32,210 nt of DNA, taken from assembly GCA_009377525.1 (NCBI GenBank), contig WHTW01000086.1, forward strand, positions 1 through 32,210. The letters run 5' to 3'. A program made the translations under genes and the position numbers. The notes beneath the pieces are model-generated. The model saw nothing but the letters and a program-made list of their open reading frames with translations. It was not told the DNA's origin and searched no databases. This DNA comes from Rhodospirillales bacterium (GTDB lineage Bacteria > Pseudomonadota > Alphaproteobacteria > Reyranellales > Reyranellaceae). Below, piece by piece: positions 8,098 to 16,635 of this stretch (position 1 is its first letter; each line of letters opens with the position of its first letter).

Positions 8098-8466
8098 TTA
8101 CTGCGGCAGCGTCGGCGCGCCGGGCGGCGGCGCAGAGCGCCGGCATTCGCCGGTGAGGATGCCGCCCAGGCCGCCGACCGTCGGCGACACCGCAAGCGCG
8201 CCGTCGTTCCTGTTGTAGGTGAGATTGAACGGCGGGAAGCGGGTACGCAGCGACTGGAAGTTGATGGTGGTGCCGGCGCCATCGATCAGGCTGTAGCCAT
8301 CGAACAGCGCCGCGGTGCCGCGCAAGTCGTCGAAAACCATGGCGAAGTTCTGCTCCTTGCCGGTCGCGTCATTGAACTTACAGGCAAGCCAGCGCGGCTC
8401 GGCCACCGCCGGCTGCGACAGCAGCGTCAGCAGCGCCATGGCCGCCAGGATCTCGGCCAGCCGCAT
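8098..8466 (-). CDS. Small secreted hypothetical protein
   Basis: This is a 122-residue protein of unknown family. The ATG at 8466 is preceded by GAGGTGAG on the coding strand. Residues 1-22 are a clear Sec signal peptide (hydrophobic core, then AVAEP, cleavage after AVA). The mature protein has two cysteines, one near WLACKF and one in GECRR, and ends in a Pro-rich tail. It lies 4 bases after the short-chain dehydrogenase stop on the same strand and is probably cotranscribed with it, though no functional link is evident. Confidence 0.7.
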   Translation of the reverse strand: MRLAEILAAMALLTLLSQPAVAEPRWLACKFNDATGKEQNFAMVFDDLRGTAALFDGYSLIDGAGTTINFQSLRTRFPPFNLTYNRNDGALAVSPTVGGLGGILTGECRRSAPPPGAPTLPQ

Positions 8467-8470
8467 GGTC

Positions 8471-9232
8471 TCACCTCGGCGCCATGCGGATGGCGCCATC
8501 GAGCCGGATGGTCTCGCCGTTCAGCATGTGGTTCTCGACGATGCTCATGGCGAGCTGGGCGTACTCCTTGGGATCGCCGAGCCGCGGCGGGAACGGTACC
8601 TGGGCGCCCAGGCTCTTCTGCGCCTCGGCCGACAGGCCCATCATCATCGGCGTCAGGAACAGGCCGGGCGCGATGGTGCAGACGCGGATGCCCATGCTCG
8701 AAAGATCGCGCGCGATCGGCAGCGTCATGCCGACGACGCCGCCCTTGGAGGCCGAGTAGGCGGCCTGGCCGATCTGGCCGTCGAACGCCGCCACCGAGGC
8801 GGTATTGATGATGACGCCGCGCTCGCCGTCGTCCATCGGCTCGGCCTGGCTCATCGCCCAGGAGGCCAGCCGGATGACGTTGAAGGTGCCGATCAGGTTG
8901 ACCTGGATCACCTGTGAGAACATCGCGAGGTCGTGCGGGCCGGACTTGGAGATGGTGCGGGCGGCGCGGCCGATGCCGGCGCAGTTCACCACCACGCGCG
9001 GAGCTCCGAGCTTCTCGACCACGGTCTTGACCGAGGCTTCGGTGTTGGCGATGTCGGCGACGTTGGTCTTCACATAAAGGCCGCCGATCTCCTTCGCCTT
9101 GGCGGCGCCGAGCTCGTCCTGCAGATCGAAGATCGCGACCTTGGCGCCGGCCGCGGACAGCGCCGAGGCGGTGGCCCCGCCCAGTCCCGATGCGCCGCCG
9201 GTGACGATGGCAGCCTGCCCCATGACGTTCAT
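8471..9232 (-). CDS. Short-chain dehydrogenase, 3-hydroxyacyl-CoA dehydrogenase type II-like
   Basis: This is a 253-residue classical SDR. It has the NAD-binding TGGASGLGG at 11-19, an aspartate in IFDLQ at 34-38 favouring NAD over NADP, NCAGIG at 83-88, catalytic Ser146, and Tyr159/Lys163 in YSASKGG. The overall wording (VIQVNLIGTFNVIRL, the NTASVAAFDGQIGQAAYSAS region, IAPGLFLTPM) resembles HSD17B10-type 3-hydroxyacyl-CoA dehydrogenases, which oxidise 3-hydroxyacyl-CoA in beta-oxidation. An acyl-CoA synthetase is encoded nearby on the same strand, which agrees. Exact substrate is inferred. It is divergent from the YkvA-type gene. Confidence 0.85.
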   Translation of the reverse strand: MNVMGQAAIVTGGASGLGGATASALSAAGAKVAIFDLQDELGAAKAKEIGGLYVKTNVADIANTEASVKTVVEKLGAPRVVVNCAGIGRAARTISKSGPHDLAMFSQVIQVNLIGTFNVIRLASWAMSQAEPMDDGERGVIINTASVAAFDGQIGQAAYSASKGGVVGMTLPIARDLSSMGIRVCTIAPGLFLTPMMMGLSAEAQKSLGAQVPFPPRLGDPKEYAQLAMSIVENHMLNGETIRLDGAIRMAPR

Positions 9233-9312
9233 TCGTGTTCCTCCGTGTCCGGGACTTATTAAGCGGCTCCCGCCCCCTTGCCAAGGCGGCCGGCGCTGCC
9301 AACTTTTACGGC

Positions 9313-9669
9313 ATGAGCACGACCGATCGACTGGCGGCCGACGAGGCGCGCGTCCGCCAAGGCTTCTGGGAAAAGGCCCGTTCGACCCTGGGCAAGGTGC
9401 CCTTCACCGAGGATGCGGTCGCGGCCTTCTACTGCGCCACCGATTCGGCGACGCCGCTGCCGATCCGCGCCACCCTGTTCGGGGCGCTCGCCTATTTCAT
9501 CCTGCCGATCGACGTCATCCCCGACGTCCTGTTGGTGCTGGGCTTCACCGACGATGCCGCGATCCTGGTCGCGGCCTTCACAGCGGCGCGCATGCACATC
9601 ACCGAGGCGCATCGCGAGCGGGCGCGCGCCTGGCTCCTCAAGGCGCAGGCTTCTCCTCCGACGAGCTAG
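9313..9669 (+). CDS. YkvA-like (DUF1232) membrane-associated protein
   Basis: This is a 118-residue protein with the DUF1232 core LFGALAYFILPIDVIPDVL and then GFTDDAAILVAAF, which is the signature of YkvA proteins. The family has one or two hydrophobic helices and no settled function. I chose the ATG at 9313 because the frame upstream lacks family similarity, although the ribosome site is weak. Its TAG overlaps the TAG of the convergent permease gene within a shared CTAG at 9666-9669. Confidence 0.8.
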   Translation: MSTTDRLAADEARVRQGFWEKARSTLGKVPFTEDAVAAFYCATDSATPLPIRATLFGALAYFILPIDVIPDVLLVLGFTDDAAILVAAFTAARMHITEAHRERARAWLLKAQASPPTS

Positions 9670-10580
9670 CGGCTAGCGGGCCCCGCCAGCGCCGCGCGCT
9701 TGCGCTCGCGCGCCAGCTGGGCCTCGCGGTGGGCGATGTAGAGCGCCGAGGCGATGACGATGGCCGCGCCGACATAGGTCCAGATCAGCGGCATCTCGCC
9801 CCAGATCAGCCAACCCACGAACACCGCGAAGGGCAGGCGCAGATATTCGAACGGCGCCACCGCCGACATCTCGCCGGCCTTGAAGGCCTGGACCCAGAAA
9901 TACTGGCCGATCGTGGCCGACAGCGCGATGCCGACCGCCAGCACCCAGCCCCACAGGTCGGGCCAGCGCCACACCCAGATCGCCGGCGGCGCCAGCAGCA
10001 GCGTCGAGAAGATCGCGAACTGTGTCAGGATCATCAGCGGCGTCTCGGAATCCGACAGCCGCTTCACCAGCAGGATCGACAGCGCCACCGTGGCGGCATT
10101 GGCGAGCGCCACCAGGGCGCCGAGCTGCAGGCTGCCCTCGCCTGGCTGGACCATCACCAGGACGCCCACGAAGCCCACGATGGTGGCGCTCCAGCGTCGC
10201 CACCGCACCTTCTCGCCGGCGATCAGGGCGGCCACCACGACCGAGAACAGCGGCTGGGAGAAGGCAATCGCCGTGGCGTCGGCCAGCGGCAGCATGGAGA
10301 CGGCATAGAAGCCCAGCACCATCGAGGTGGTGCCCATTAGGGTGCGCCAGAAATGGCCGGCAATGCGCTTGGAGTGCCACGGCTTGACCCGGCCGGCCGC
10401 GATCAGGGGCAAGAGCAGGATCACCGAGATGACGGCGCGGAAGAAGGCGGTCTGCACGCTCTCGATCTGCGTCGACAGCAGGCGGATCATCGCGCTGGTG
10501 GCGGTGAAGATGAAGCCGCCGGCGACCAGCCACAGCGCACCTTGCACGTTGGTCGGCAGGCGTCGCAGCCAGTCGTGCAC
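9666..10580 (-). CDS. DMT-superfamily (EamA domain) permease
   Basis: This 304-residue integral membrane protein has about ten predicted helices arranged as two EamA repeats (about 13-140 and 152-285). Segments such as FRAVISVILLLPLIA, GFYAVSMLPLADATAIAFSQ and AFKAGEMSAVAPFEYLRLP are typical of the RhaT/EamA drug-metabolite transporter group, which usually export amino acids or small metabolites. The tail after residue 285 is basic and cytoplasmic. The substrate is unknown. Transcription is convergent with the DUF1232 gene. Confidence 0.88.
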   Translation of the reverse strand: MHDWLRRLPTNVQGALWLVAGGFIFTATSAMIRLLSTQIESVQTAFFRAVISVILLLPLIAAGRVKPWHSKRIAGHFWRTLMGTTSMVLGFYAVSMLPLADATAIAFSQPLFSVVVAALIAGEKVRWRRWSATIVGFVGVLVMVQPGEGSLQLGALVALANAATVALSILLVKRLSDSETPLMILTQFAIFSTLLLAPPAIWVWRWPDLWGWVLAVGIALSATIGQYFWVQAFKAGEMSAVAPFEYLRLPFAVFVGWLIWGEMPLIWTYVGAAIVIASALYIAHREAQLARERKRAALAGPASR

Positions 10581-10621
10581 CCGCCCGCTTCCCTAAAGCC
10601 GATCGAACGGAATCATGTCTA

Positions 10622-10726
10622 CCGGACCGCGAGCCCCTGCCTTCGCCGAAGCGAAGCCGCTTTGGCTTCGCGCAGGCAGGTCCGGCTCGCTCATCATCAT
10701 GAGCGCGCAAGATGCGCGCGGTCCGG
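10622..10726. repeat. Nested intergenic inverted repeat between permease and acyl-CoA synthetase genes
   Basis: Outer arms CCGGACCGCG at 10622-10631 and CGCGGTCCGG at 10717-10726 pair perfectly. Inside, CCTGCC (10636-10641) pairs with GGCAGG (10675-10680), and GCGAAGCC (10651-10658) with GGCTTCGC (10664-10671). There is no T tract typical of a terminator. It fills nearly all of the space between the two minus-strand genes and looks like a dispersed palindromic element. Confidence 0.7.
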
Positions 10727-10754
10727 AAGAGCATGAACGACCGTCGAGCATAGG

Positions 10755-12290
10755 TCAGATCTTGCGCTCGCGGCCCGCCCAGTAGGGCTCGCGCAGGGTC
10801 TTCTTCAGCACCTTGCCGACCGGGCTGCGCGGCAGGGCCGCGATGAAGTCGACCGACTTGGGCGCCTTGACGCCGCCCAGCTTGTCCTTGGCGAGATGGA
10901 TCAGCTCGTCGGCGCTCGCCGTAGCGCCGGGCTTGAGCTCGACCACGGCCTTGACCGCCTCGCCCCACTTGTCGTCGGGCACGCCGATCACCGCGCAGTC
11001 CTGCACCGCGGGATGGCTCCACAGCACCTGCTCGACCTCGCTGGGGAAGACGTTGAAGCCGCCGGAGATGATCATGTCCTTCTTGCGATCGACGATGTAG
11101 ACGAAGCCGTCCTCGTCGATGACGCCGATGTCCCCGGTATGGTGCCAGCCGAAGGTCGAGGCTTCGCGGGTCGCGGCCTCGTTGTTGTAGTAGCCCGCCA
11201 TGACCAGGCCGCCGCGCAGCACGATCTCGCCACGCTCGCCGCGCGGCAGGATGCGGCCCTCGTCGTCCATCACCTCGAGCCGCATCAACGGCGAGGCCCG
11301 CCCGCAGCTCGCCAGCCGATGGCGCTTGTTGCTCTCGAGCGCCGCGACATGGTCGGCAGGCGAGAAGAAGGTGCAGATCATGCAGGCCTCGGCCTGACCG
11401 TAGGTCTGGGTGAGCACCGGGCCGAACACCTTTATCGCCTCGGCCAGCTTGTCGACCGACATCGGTGCCGAAGCATAGACCAGGTGCTGCAGGGAGCTGT
11501 AGTCGTACCTGGCGACGTCGGGATGGGCGAGCAGCATGTAGATCAAGGTCGGCGGCATGTAGATGTGCGTGACCCTGTGCCTGTCGATGGCGGCCAGGAT
11601 GGCGCCGGGATCGGCCGTGCCCATGAAGATGTTGGTGCCGCCATAGGGCAGCAAGGGGAAGGAGCAGACGCCCGCGGCATGGGTCATCGGCGCCACCATC
11701 AGATGCACCGGCGGCGAGCTGACCGGCATGCAGGCCCAGAAGATCGAGTTCATGGTCTCGATGTTACGGTTGGTGATCTGCACACCCTTGGGCCGGCCGG
11801 TGGTGCCGCCCGAGCTCGCGAGGAAGGCGACGCCGTCGGGATCGTCAGGCAGGTCCGGCGCCGCCTCGTTCTGCTGCACCAGCCAGGCGTCGAACGACGG
11901 CAGGTCGAGGCAGATGAACGCGCGGATCTTGGGACAGGCCTCGCGGATGTGCGGCAGCGAGGCCTCGAAGCTCGAATGGTAGAACAGGAATTCGACGTCG
12001 GTGTTGCCGAGGATGTAGAGGTTCTCCTCCAGGGCATTGCGCGCATTGACGGGCGCCCAGGTGACGCCTGCCCGCACGATGCCCAGCAGGCAGGCATAGG
12101 CGGCGGCATGGTTGGGGCTGTACACCGCAGCCTTCGAGCCGCGCTTCAGGCCCGCCGCCAGCAGGCCGTTGGCGACGCGGTGGGTTTGCGCGCGTACGTC
12201 CTTGTAGGTCCAGCCGCGTGTGCCGTCGTGCAGGCAGTGGCGATCGGGATAGAGATCGGCGCCGCGGTCGAAGTAGTCGATCAGGCGCAT
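10755..12290 (-). CDS. AMP-dependent acyl-CoA synthetase/ligase
   Basis: This is a 511-residue ANL-family enzyme that activates a carboxylic acid as acyl-AMP and transfers it to CoA. Motifs in order: the P-loop SSGGTTGRPKG at 159-169, TQTYGQAEA at 294-302, HHTGDIG at 383-389, the hinge region DRKKDMIISGGFNVFP at 401-416, and catalytic Lys493 in PRSPVGKVLKK. All key residues are present. Similarity is to medium/long-chain FadD-like ligases of alphaproteobacteria, and the acid substrate is not readable. The ATG at 12290 lies 3 bases after the vapC stop, so it may be read from the toxin-antitoxin promoter. Confidence 0.9.
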   Translation of the reverse strand: MRLIDYFDRGADLYPDRHCLHDGTRGWTYKDVRAQTHRVANGLLAAGLKRGSKAAVYSPNHAAAYACLLGIVRAGVTWAPVNARNALEENLYILGNTDVEFLFYHSSFEASLPHIREACPKIRAFICLDLPSFDAWLVQQNEAAPDLPDDPDGVAFLASSGGTTGRPKGVQITNRNIETMNSIFWACMPVSSPPVHLMVAPMTHAAGVCSFPLLPYGGTNIFMGTADPGAILAAIDRHRVTHIYMPPTLIYMLLAHPDVARYDYSSLQHLVYASAPMSVDKLAEAIKVFGPVLTQTYGQAEACMICTFFSPADHVAALESNKRHRLASCGRASPLMRLEVMDDEGRILPRGERGEIVLRGGLVMAGYYNNEAATREASTFGWHHTGDIGVIDEDGFVYIVDRKKDMIISGGFNVFPSEVEQVLWSHPAVQDCAVIGVPDDKWGEAVKAVVELKPGATASADELIHLAKDKLGGVKAPKSVDFIAALPRSPVGKVLKKTLREPYWAGRERKI

Positions 12291-12293
12291 GAT

Positions 12294-12713
12294 CTATTGC
12301 TCACTTCGCGTGGTGTGGAACGGATTGAGAGTCGGAACGCCAAACGGCTGGAAGTCGCGCACATTGCGGGTCACCACGATCAGATTGTGCACCATGGCCG
12401 TCGCCGCGATGCGCGCGTCGTCCGCCAAGGTATCTGACCGGCCATGCATCAGTTTTGCCCACGCCCGAAAGACGGCCGTGTCCATGGGAAGGACTTCGTA
12501 GGTCCGCGCCACTTCGTCGGCCCACCGTTCGATTTCCGCGGCCCGTCCCGGATCCTGGTCTCTCGTCAACTCGATGCCTGCCTGAATTTCCCCCAAGGAC
12601 ACCGCCGACAGGCGCAGCAGTCTGTGATCGATTGACTGAAGCCACGCCAGCACTGCGCCATGCGGGCGAACGCGCCGCAATTCGGAGACAACATTTGTAT
12701 CGAGCAGGTACAC
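12294..12713 (-). CDS. vapC: VapC/FitB-like PIN-domain toxin
   Basis: This is a PIN-domain ribonuclease, the toxin of a type II toxin-antitoxin pair. The GTG at 12713 gives 139 residues and the usual opening YLLDTNVVSELRR, with acidic Asp5. Other conserved acidic positions are in GEIQAGIE, LADDARIAATA and TRNVRDF, so the Mg-binding site looks complete. An upstream ATG at 12794 would overlap the antitoxin by 74 bases and is less likely. It follows the antitoxin stop by 7 bases. Confidence 0.88.
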   Translation of the reverse strand: MYLLDTNVVSELRRVRPHGAVLAWLQSIDHRLLRLSAVSLGEIQAGIELTRDQDPGRAAEIERWADEVARTYEVLPMDTAVFRAWAKLMHGRSDTLADDARIAATAMVHNLIVVTRNVRDFQPFGVPTLNPFHTTRSEQ

Positions 12714-12720
12714 GCCGCGA

Positions 12721-12978
12721 TCAATCGAAGCGCGGCGCCGGCCTGCGAGGATGCCGACCGCGCGGCGGAAGCTTGAGTTCGCCGCGACCTTCATCGGTCA
12801 ACAGCAACTCCTTGAGCGTGCGGACCGGCGCGCCATGAAGGCGCCGCCATTCATCGATCGGCACCAAGACAGCCGCCTCGCTGCCGCGCTTCGTCACAAG
12901 CTGAGGTCCCTGCTTGAGACAGGCGTCAAGCATTTCGCTGAAACGCGCCTTGGCATCCTGGACGGGCCATGTTTTCAC
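12721..12978 (-). CDS. vapB: Phd/YefM-type antitoxin of the VapBC pair
   Basis: This is an 85-residue antitoxin. It starts at a GTG (12978) with AGGAAG just upstream. The N-terminal half reads WPVQDAKARFSEMLDACLKQGPQ, the Phd/YefM DNA-binding fold. Then comes VTKRGSEAAVLVPIDEW, typical of the family. The basic, Pro-rich C-terminal half is the expected flexible toxin-binding part. It lies directly before vapC. An operator-like inverted repeat sits 13 bases upstream, fitting autorepression. Confidence 0.88.
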   Translation of the reverse strand: MKTWPVQDAKARFSEMLDACLKQGPQLVTKRGSEAAVLVPIDEWRRLHGAPVRTLKELLLTDEGRGELKLPPRGRHPRRPAPRFD

Positions 12979-12990
12979 GATGGGCTTCCT

Positions 12991-13010
12991 GACTAGTTAT
13001 ATGACTAGTC
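12991..13010 (-). promoter_or_regulatory. Putative vapBC operator/promoter
   Basis: A perfect inverted repeat, GACTAGT at 12991-12997 and ACTAGTC at 13004-13010 with a 6-base spacer TATATG, lies just upstream of the antitoxin start in a locally AT-rich patch. TATATA- and TATAGA-like words next to it could be the -10 element. Phd/YefM and VapB proteins bind such palindromes as dimers to repress their own operon. Binding here is inferred. Confidence 0.6.
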
Positions 13011-13031
13011 TATATAGGTCCAGGTACCTCG

Positions 13032-13548
13032 TCAGGCAAGTGGAGGTTCAACGCCGCCCGTTCCCAGCTCGCGCTGCATCAGCACGCTGTCGAGCCAGCG
13101 ACCGAACTTGAAGCCGATATTCTTCAGCGTGCCCACCATCTCGAAGCCGCACGAGGCGTGGAGCTTGATCGACGGCGTTTGCGCCGAATCGCCGATCACC
13201 GCCACCATCTGGCGCTTGCCCAGTGCCGTGCACTGCTCGATCAGCGCCGGCAGAAGGGCCTTGCCGGCGCCTTTGCCGACGGCGTCCTTGTCGATGTAGA
13301 TCGAATCCTCGACCGAGAACTTGTAGGCGAGCCTGGGCCGCCAGTTGCCCCATGACGCGACCATCGCGCTCGGCCACGAGATGCGGCAGGCCGATGTCGA
13401 GCACGGCGGCGCGGCGGCGCTTCATCTCGGCGAGGTCGGGCGGATCGACCTCGAAGGAGGCCGTGCCGTGCAGCACATGATGGGCGTAGATTTCGGCGCA
13501 GCGCGCCACATCGGCCTCGGTCGAGGCCCGCACGATCAGTTCGCTCAC
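13032..13548 (-). pseudogene. GNAT acetyltransferase (phosphinothricin acetyltransferase-like), frameshifted
   Basis: From a GTG at 13548 the first 67 codons read as the N-terminal half of a PAT/YwnH-type GNAT enzyme (IVRASTEADVARCAEIYAHH, GTASFEVDPP, HLVAERDGRVMG). The remainder, RPRLAYKFSVEDSIYID, GKGAGKALLPALIEQ, VAVIGDSAQTPSIKLH and GFKFGRWLDSVLMQR, is in another frame. The change occurs near 13345. Compared with what I remember of the family, about five codons (the Y-A-Y-A strand before W-R-P-R) are missing, so this is a short out-of-frame deletion rather than a single-base error. The acetyl-CoA loop is intact but unreachable. It would have N-acetylated phosphinothricin-like amines. Confidence 0.8.
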
Positions 13549-13599
13549 TTAAATCAGTCCCACACGCTCATGCGGGGGGTTATAGCGCGAAGCGGGCCC

Positions 13600-14202
13600 T
13601 CAGCGGCCACTTTCGTTCTTGAACAGCGAATCGGCCAGCTGCAGGCCGGTCTGCATCTCCGACAGCGAGACGGTGACGCGGTTGCCACGGTTGTCGATGA
13701 TGGTCCAGCCGCGCAGCAGCAGCGGGTTTTCCGCAAGACGGATGATGACCTTGCCCTCCTGCGGCCTGCGCACCTGGCTGATGGTTGCCTCCAGCATGCC
13801 GTCGACCCGCTCGAGCTTCTCGACCTGCAGATCGCCCGACAGCGTCAGCTGATCCCTGACCAGGAACGTAGCGGCGGTCCAGCCGATCGGCCATTGACCG
13901 AAGTCGCGCGTGGCGTTGTCCCACATCGTCACCTGATAGCCGTCGGCCACGATCTTGAGCTGCGAGGGCGCATCATACTCGAAGCGCATGCGGCCGGGAC
14001 GGCGCAAATAGAGCGTGCCCTGCACCACCGAGCCGTTGGGATTGCTCTGCACGAAGCGCGCCTTCAGCGAGCGGAGCGAATTGAAGTACTGCTCGATCTG
14101 CGGCACGCCGATCCCGCCCTGCTGGGCTTCGGCCGGAAGCAATGCGAGCAGCGACAGGACGGCGGCGGACAAGGCAGCGAGAAGAATGCGCATGGCGGCC
14201 AT
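13600..14202 (-). CDS. lolA: Outer-membrane lipoprotein carrier protein LolA
   Basis: This is a 200-residue periplasmic chaperone that ferries lipoproteins from LolCDE to the outer membrane. Residues 1-26 are a signal peptide ending AEAQ. The mature part shows the LolA pattern: FNSLRSLKARFVQSNPNGS, GTLYLRRPGRMRFEYDAP, a short QVTMWD strand, then GWTIIDNRGNRVTVSLSEMQ. It resembles the alphaproteobacterial LolA group. A second ATG at 14193 gives a slightly shorter signal. It is divergent from the LLM oxidoreductase gene with 84 bases between. Confidence 0.88.
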   Translation of the reverse strand: MAAMRILLAALSAAVLSLLALLPAEAQQGGIGVPQIEQYFNSLRSLKARFVQSNPNGSVVQGTLYLRRPGRMRFEYDAPSQLKIVADGYQVTMWDNATRDFGQWPIGWTAATFLVRDQLTLSGDLQVEKLERVDGMLEATISQVRRPQEGKVIIRLAENPLLLRGWTIIDNRGNRVTVSLSEMQTGLQLADSLFKNESGR

Positions 14203-14286
14203 ATGTTCTCCGAATACGGCGGAATCAAGCTTCCCAACCAGGTAAACGAGCGTTTACCATGCGACAAACCGGCGGAGGAACCTCTC

Positions 14287-15414
14287 ATGCATGTCGGAAT
14301 GGCAGCTGTCTTCCAGAACACCGGCCGCGCGCTCAACGACCACCAGATCTACCTCAATGAACTGGCGCTCGCCGACATGGCGGAGCCCTTGGGCTTCGAT
14401 TCCATCTGGTCGGTCGAGCATCATTTCACCGACTACACGATGTGCCCCGACGTGGTGCAGTTCCTGTCCTACATGGCCGGCCGCACGCGCAACGTGAAGC
14501 TCGGCTCCATGGTGGTGGTGCTGCCGTGGCACGATCCCATGCGGGTGGCCGAGCAGATCTCGATGCTCGACCATCTCTCCGGCGGCCGCATGATCCTGGG
14601 TCTGGGCCGCGGCGCGGGCAAGGTCGAGTTCGAAGGCTTCCGGCTGGACATGGGCGACAGCCGTGAGCTGTTCGTCGAATACGGCGAGGCGCTGCTCAAG
14701 GGCCTGGAAAGCGGCGTCATGGAGTACGACGGCAAGTATTACCGCCAACCGCGCACCTCGATCCGACCGGCGCCGTTCAAGAGCTTCCGCGGTCGCACCT
14801 ATGCCGCGGCGGTAAGCCCCGAGAGCGCGCGCATCATGGCCGAGCTCGGTGTCGGCCTGCTGATCATCCCGCAGAAGCCGTGGCGCGAGGTCGAGAAGGA
14901 GCTTGCCGAGTACAACACCCTCTATCGCGAGATCAACGGCACGCCGGCACCGCAGCCGATCTCGGCCGGCTGGATCTTCATCGATCCCAGCGCCGAGCGG
15001 GCGCGCGAGATGGCGGTGAAGTACATCGGCGGCTACTACCGCACCGTGCTCGACCACTACCAGTTCGGGGCTGCGCACATGAAGAACCAGCGCGGCTACG
15101 AGTACTACGCCAAGATGAACGAGAAGCTCGCCGTCTACGGCGACCAGAAGGCGATCGAGTTCTTCGCCGACCTGCAGGTCTACGGCACACCCGAGCAGGT
15201 CCACGACAAGATCATGACCATCCACAAGCAGACCAACAATTCGGGCTTCGTCGGCGTGTTCTCCTACGCCGGCATGCCGCACGAGGAGGCGGCGCGCAAC
15301 ATGCGGCTGTTCGCGGCGAGCGTGATGCCGGAGCTGAAGAAGTTCGACGCTGGTGCAGCGATCGATCGTTCCCAGCCGCTGCCCGACCTGCGCCACGCGG
15401 TCGCCGCCGAATAG
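14287..15414 (+). CDS. LLM-class flavin-dependent oxidoreductase
   Basis: This 375-residue protein belongs to the bacterial luciferase-like monooxygenase family (FMN or F420 TIM barrels). Typical segments are LGFDSIWSVEHHFTDYTMCP near residues 37-56, RTRNVKLGSMVVVLPWHDPM, AEQISMLDHLSGGRMILGLGRG and, late, VYGTPEQVHDKI. The ATG at 14287 has GGAGGA (14274-14279) in front. The frame stays open upstream by chance only. Substrate is unknown. A two-component monooxygenase partner reductase was not seen nearby. Confidence 0.88.
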   Translation: MHVGMAAVFQNTGRALNDHQIYLNELALADMAEPLGFDSIWSVEHHFTDYTMCPDVVQFLSYMAGRTRNVKLGSMVVVLPWHDPMRVAEQISMLDHLSGGRMILGLGRGAGKVEFEGFRLDMGDSRELFVEYGEALLKGLESGVMEYDGKYYRQPRTSIRPAPFKSFRGRTYAAAVSPESARIMAELGVGLLIIPQKPWREVEKELAEYNTLYREINGTPAPQPISAGWIFIDPSAERAREMAVKYIGGYYRTVLDHYQFGAAHMKNQRGYEYYAKMNEKLAVYGDQKAIEFFADLQVYGTPEQVHDKIMTIHKQTNNSGFVGVFSYAGMPHEEAARNMRLFAASVMPELKKFDAGAAIDRSQPLPDLRHAVAAE

Positions 15415-15477
15415 GCGCCGGAGCGAGCCGGGCCAGAAGCTTCCCTTCGCCACCGGCCTTGGATACGGTGGGCCGTT

Positions 15478-16443
15478 GTGAACCAAGAAGAAGACACCGT
15501 CGGTGTCGTCGTGCCGATGCGCAACGCCGAGCGCACGATCGCCGCCACGCTCGACAGCATCTGCCGGCAAACCCACGCCAATCTCGACGTCGTCGTCGTC
15601 GATGACGGATCGACCGACGGCTCGGTCGCCATCGCCGATGAGAAGATCTGCCAGGATCGCCGCGTGCGGCTGGTCCGGCAGAAGAATGCCGGCGTGGCAG
15701 CGGCACGCAATACGGGGGCGGCCGCGACGGCGGCGACATATCTCGCCTTCATCGACGCCGACGATCTGTGGGCGCCGACCAAGATCGAGTTCCAGCTCAC
15801 CGCGCTGCGCCAGGGCGGGCCGGCGGTCGGTCTCGCCTATTGCTGGTACGCCAGCATCGATCAGCGCGATCGCGTGATCTCGTTCGGGCCGCAGCCTCTT
15901 GTCGAAGGCGACGCGATGAAGAGCCTGTGCGCGGCCAACTGGATCGGCAACGGTTCCTCGCTCCTGATGCGCCGCGCAGCGTTCGAGAAGGCGGGCGGCT
16001 ACGATCCCACGCTGCGGGCGCGGGGAGCGCAAGGCGCGGAGGACCTGCTGATGTGCTTCCGCGTCGCCGAGCATGCCGGCTTCGCCGTCGTGCCGCGCTA
16101 CCTCGTGGGCTATCGCGCCACGCCCGGCAACATGTCGACCGATTCGCTGCAGATGTTCCGTTCGACCGAGCTGGTGCTCGGCGAATACCGCAGGAAATAT
16201 CCCGAGCATGCCGGCAGCATCGACCGTCACCTGCAGGCTGCGCGCCACTGGTTCGCCTATCGCGCCGCCGCCACGGGGCGCCGGCACGACGCGCGCGTCC
16301 TGATCGCGAATGCCCTGCGGCATCATCCGTTCGCGGCGGGCTGGCACTTCGCGAATGTCGCCCTCAGCATCGGTCTGGGCCGCCTGCAGCGGCGCCTGGG
16401 CCGGCCCGCATCGTTGCCGCTCTACAGCGACGTGATCTGGTGA
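15478..16443 (+). CDS. Family 2 glycosyltransferase
   Basis: This 321-residue GT-A fold glycosyltransferase starts at a GTG. The nucleotide-sugar site shows VVVPMRNAERT at about 10-20, VDDGSTDGS at 41-49, ARNTGAAA and the metal-binding FIDADD at 91-96. The acceptor side has GAEDLLMCFRVAEHAG. No membrane helix is evident, so it acts at the cytoplasmic face. It precedes the large GT2-methyltransferase-deacetylase gene with 192 non-coding bases between, and probably works on the same surface glycan. Confidence 0.88.
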   Translation: MNQEEDTVGVVVPMRNAERTIAATLDSICRQTHANLDVVVVDDGSTDGSVAIADEKICQDRRVRLVRQKNAGVAAARNTGAAATAATYLAFIDADDLWAPTKIEFQLTALRQGGPAVGLAYCWYASIDQRDRVISFGPQPLVEGDAMKSLCAANWIGNGSSLLMRRAAFEKAGGYDPTLRARGAQGAEDLLMCFRVAEHAGFAVVPRYLVGYRATPGNMSTDSLQMFRSTELVLGEYRRKYPEHAGSIDRHLQAARHWFAYRAAATGRRHDARVLIANALRHHPFAAGWHFANVALSIGLGRLQRRLGRPASLPLYSDVIW

Positions 16444-16635
16444 CGCGCGGCAACGCCGCCGTTGTCGCCGACGCGATAGCGGTAGCCGTAAAGCTGCGCG
16501 GCGTCGTCCGGCCATGGTGACCTGCCCCGGCAGTCGACAGCACCTTGTCGCCGGTGCTAGTGGTCGTTCGACTCCAGCATCGAGCCGAGCGAACAGGACA
16601 ATGCGCCATGCTTTCGCGAACGCATCGCGCCCACG

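Noticed and set aside
12714..12794. Longer vapC start at 12794
   Set aside because: It overlaps the antitoxin by 74 bases and adds a non-PIN N-terminus. The GTG at 12713 gives the usual short YLLDTN start.
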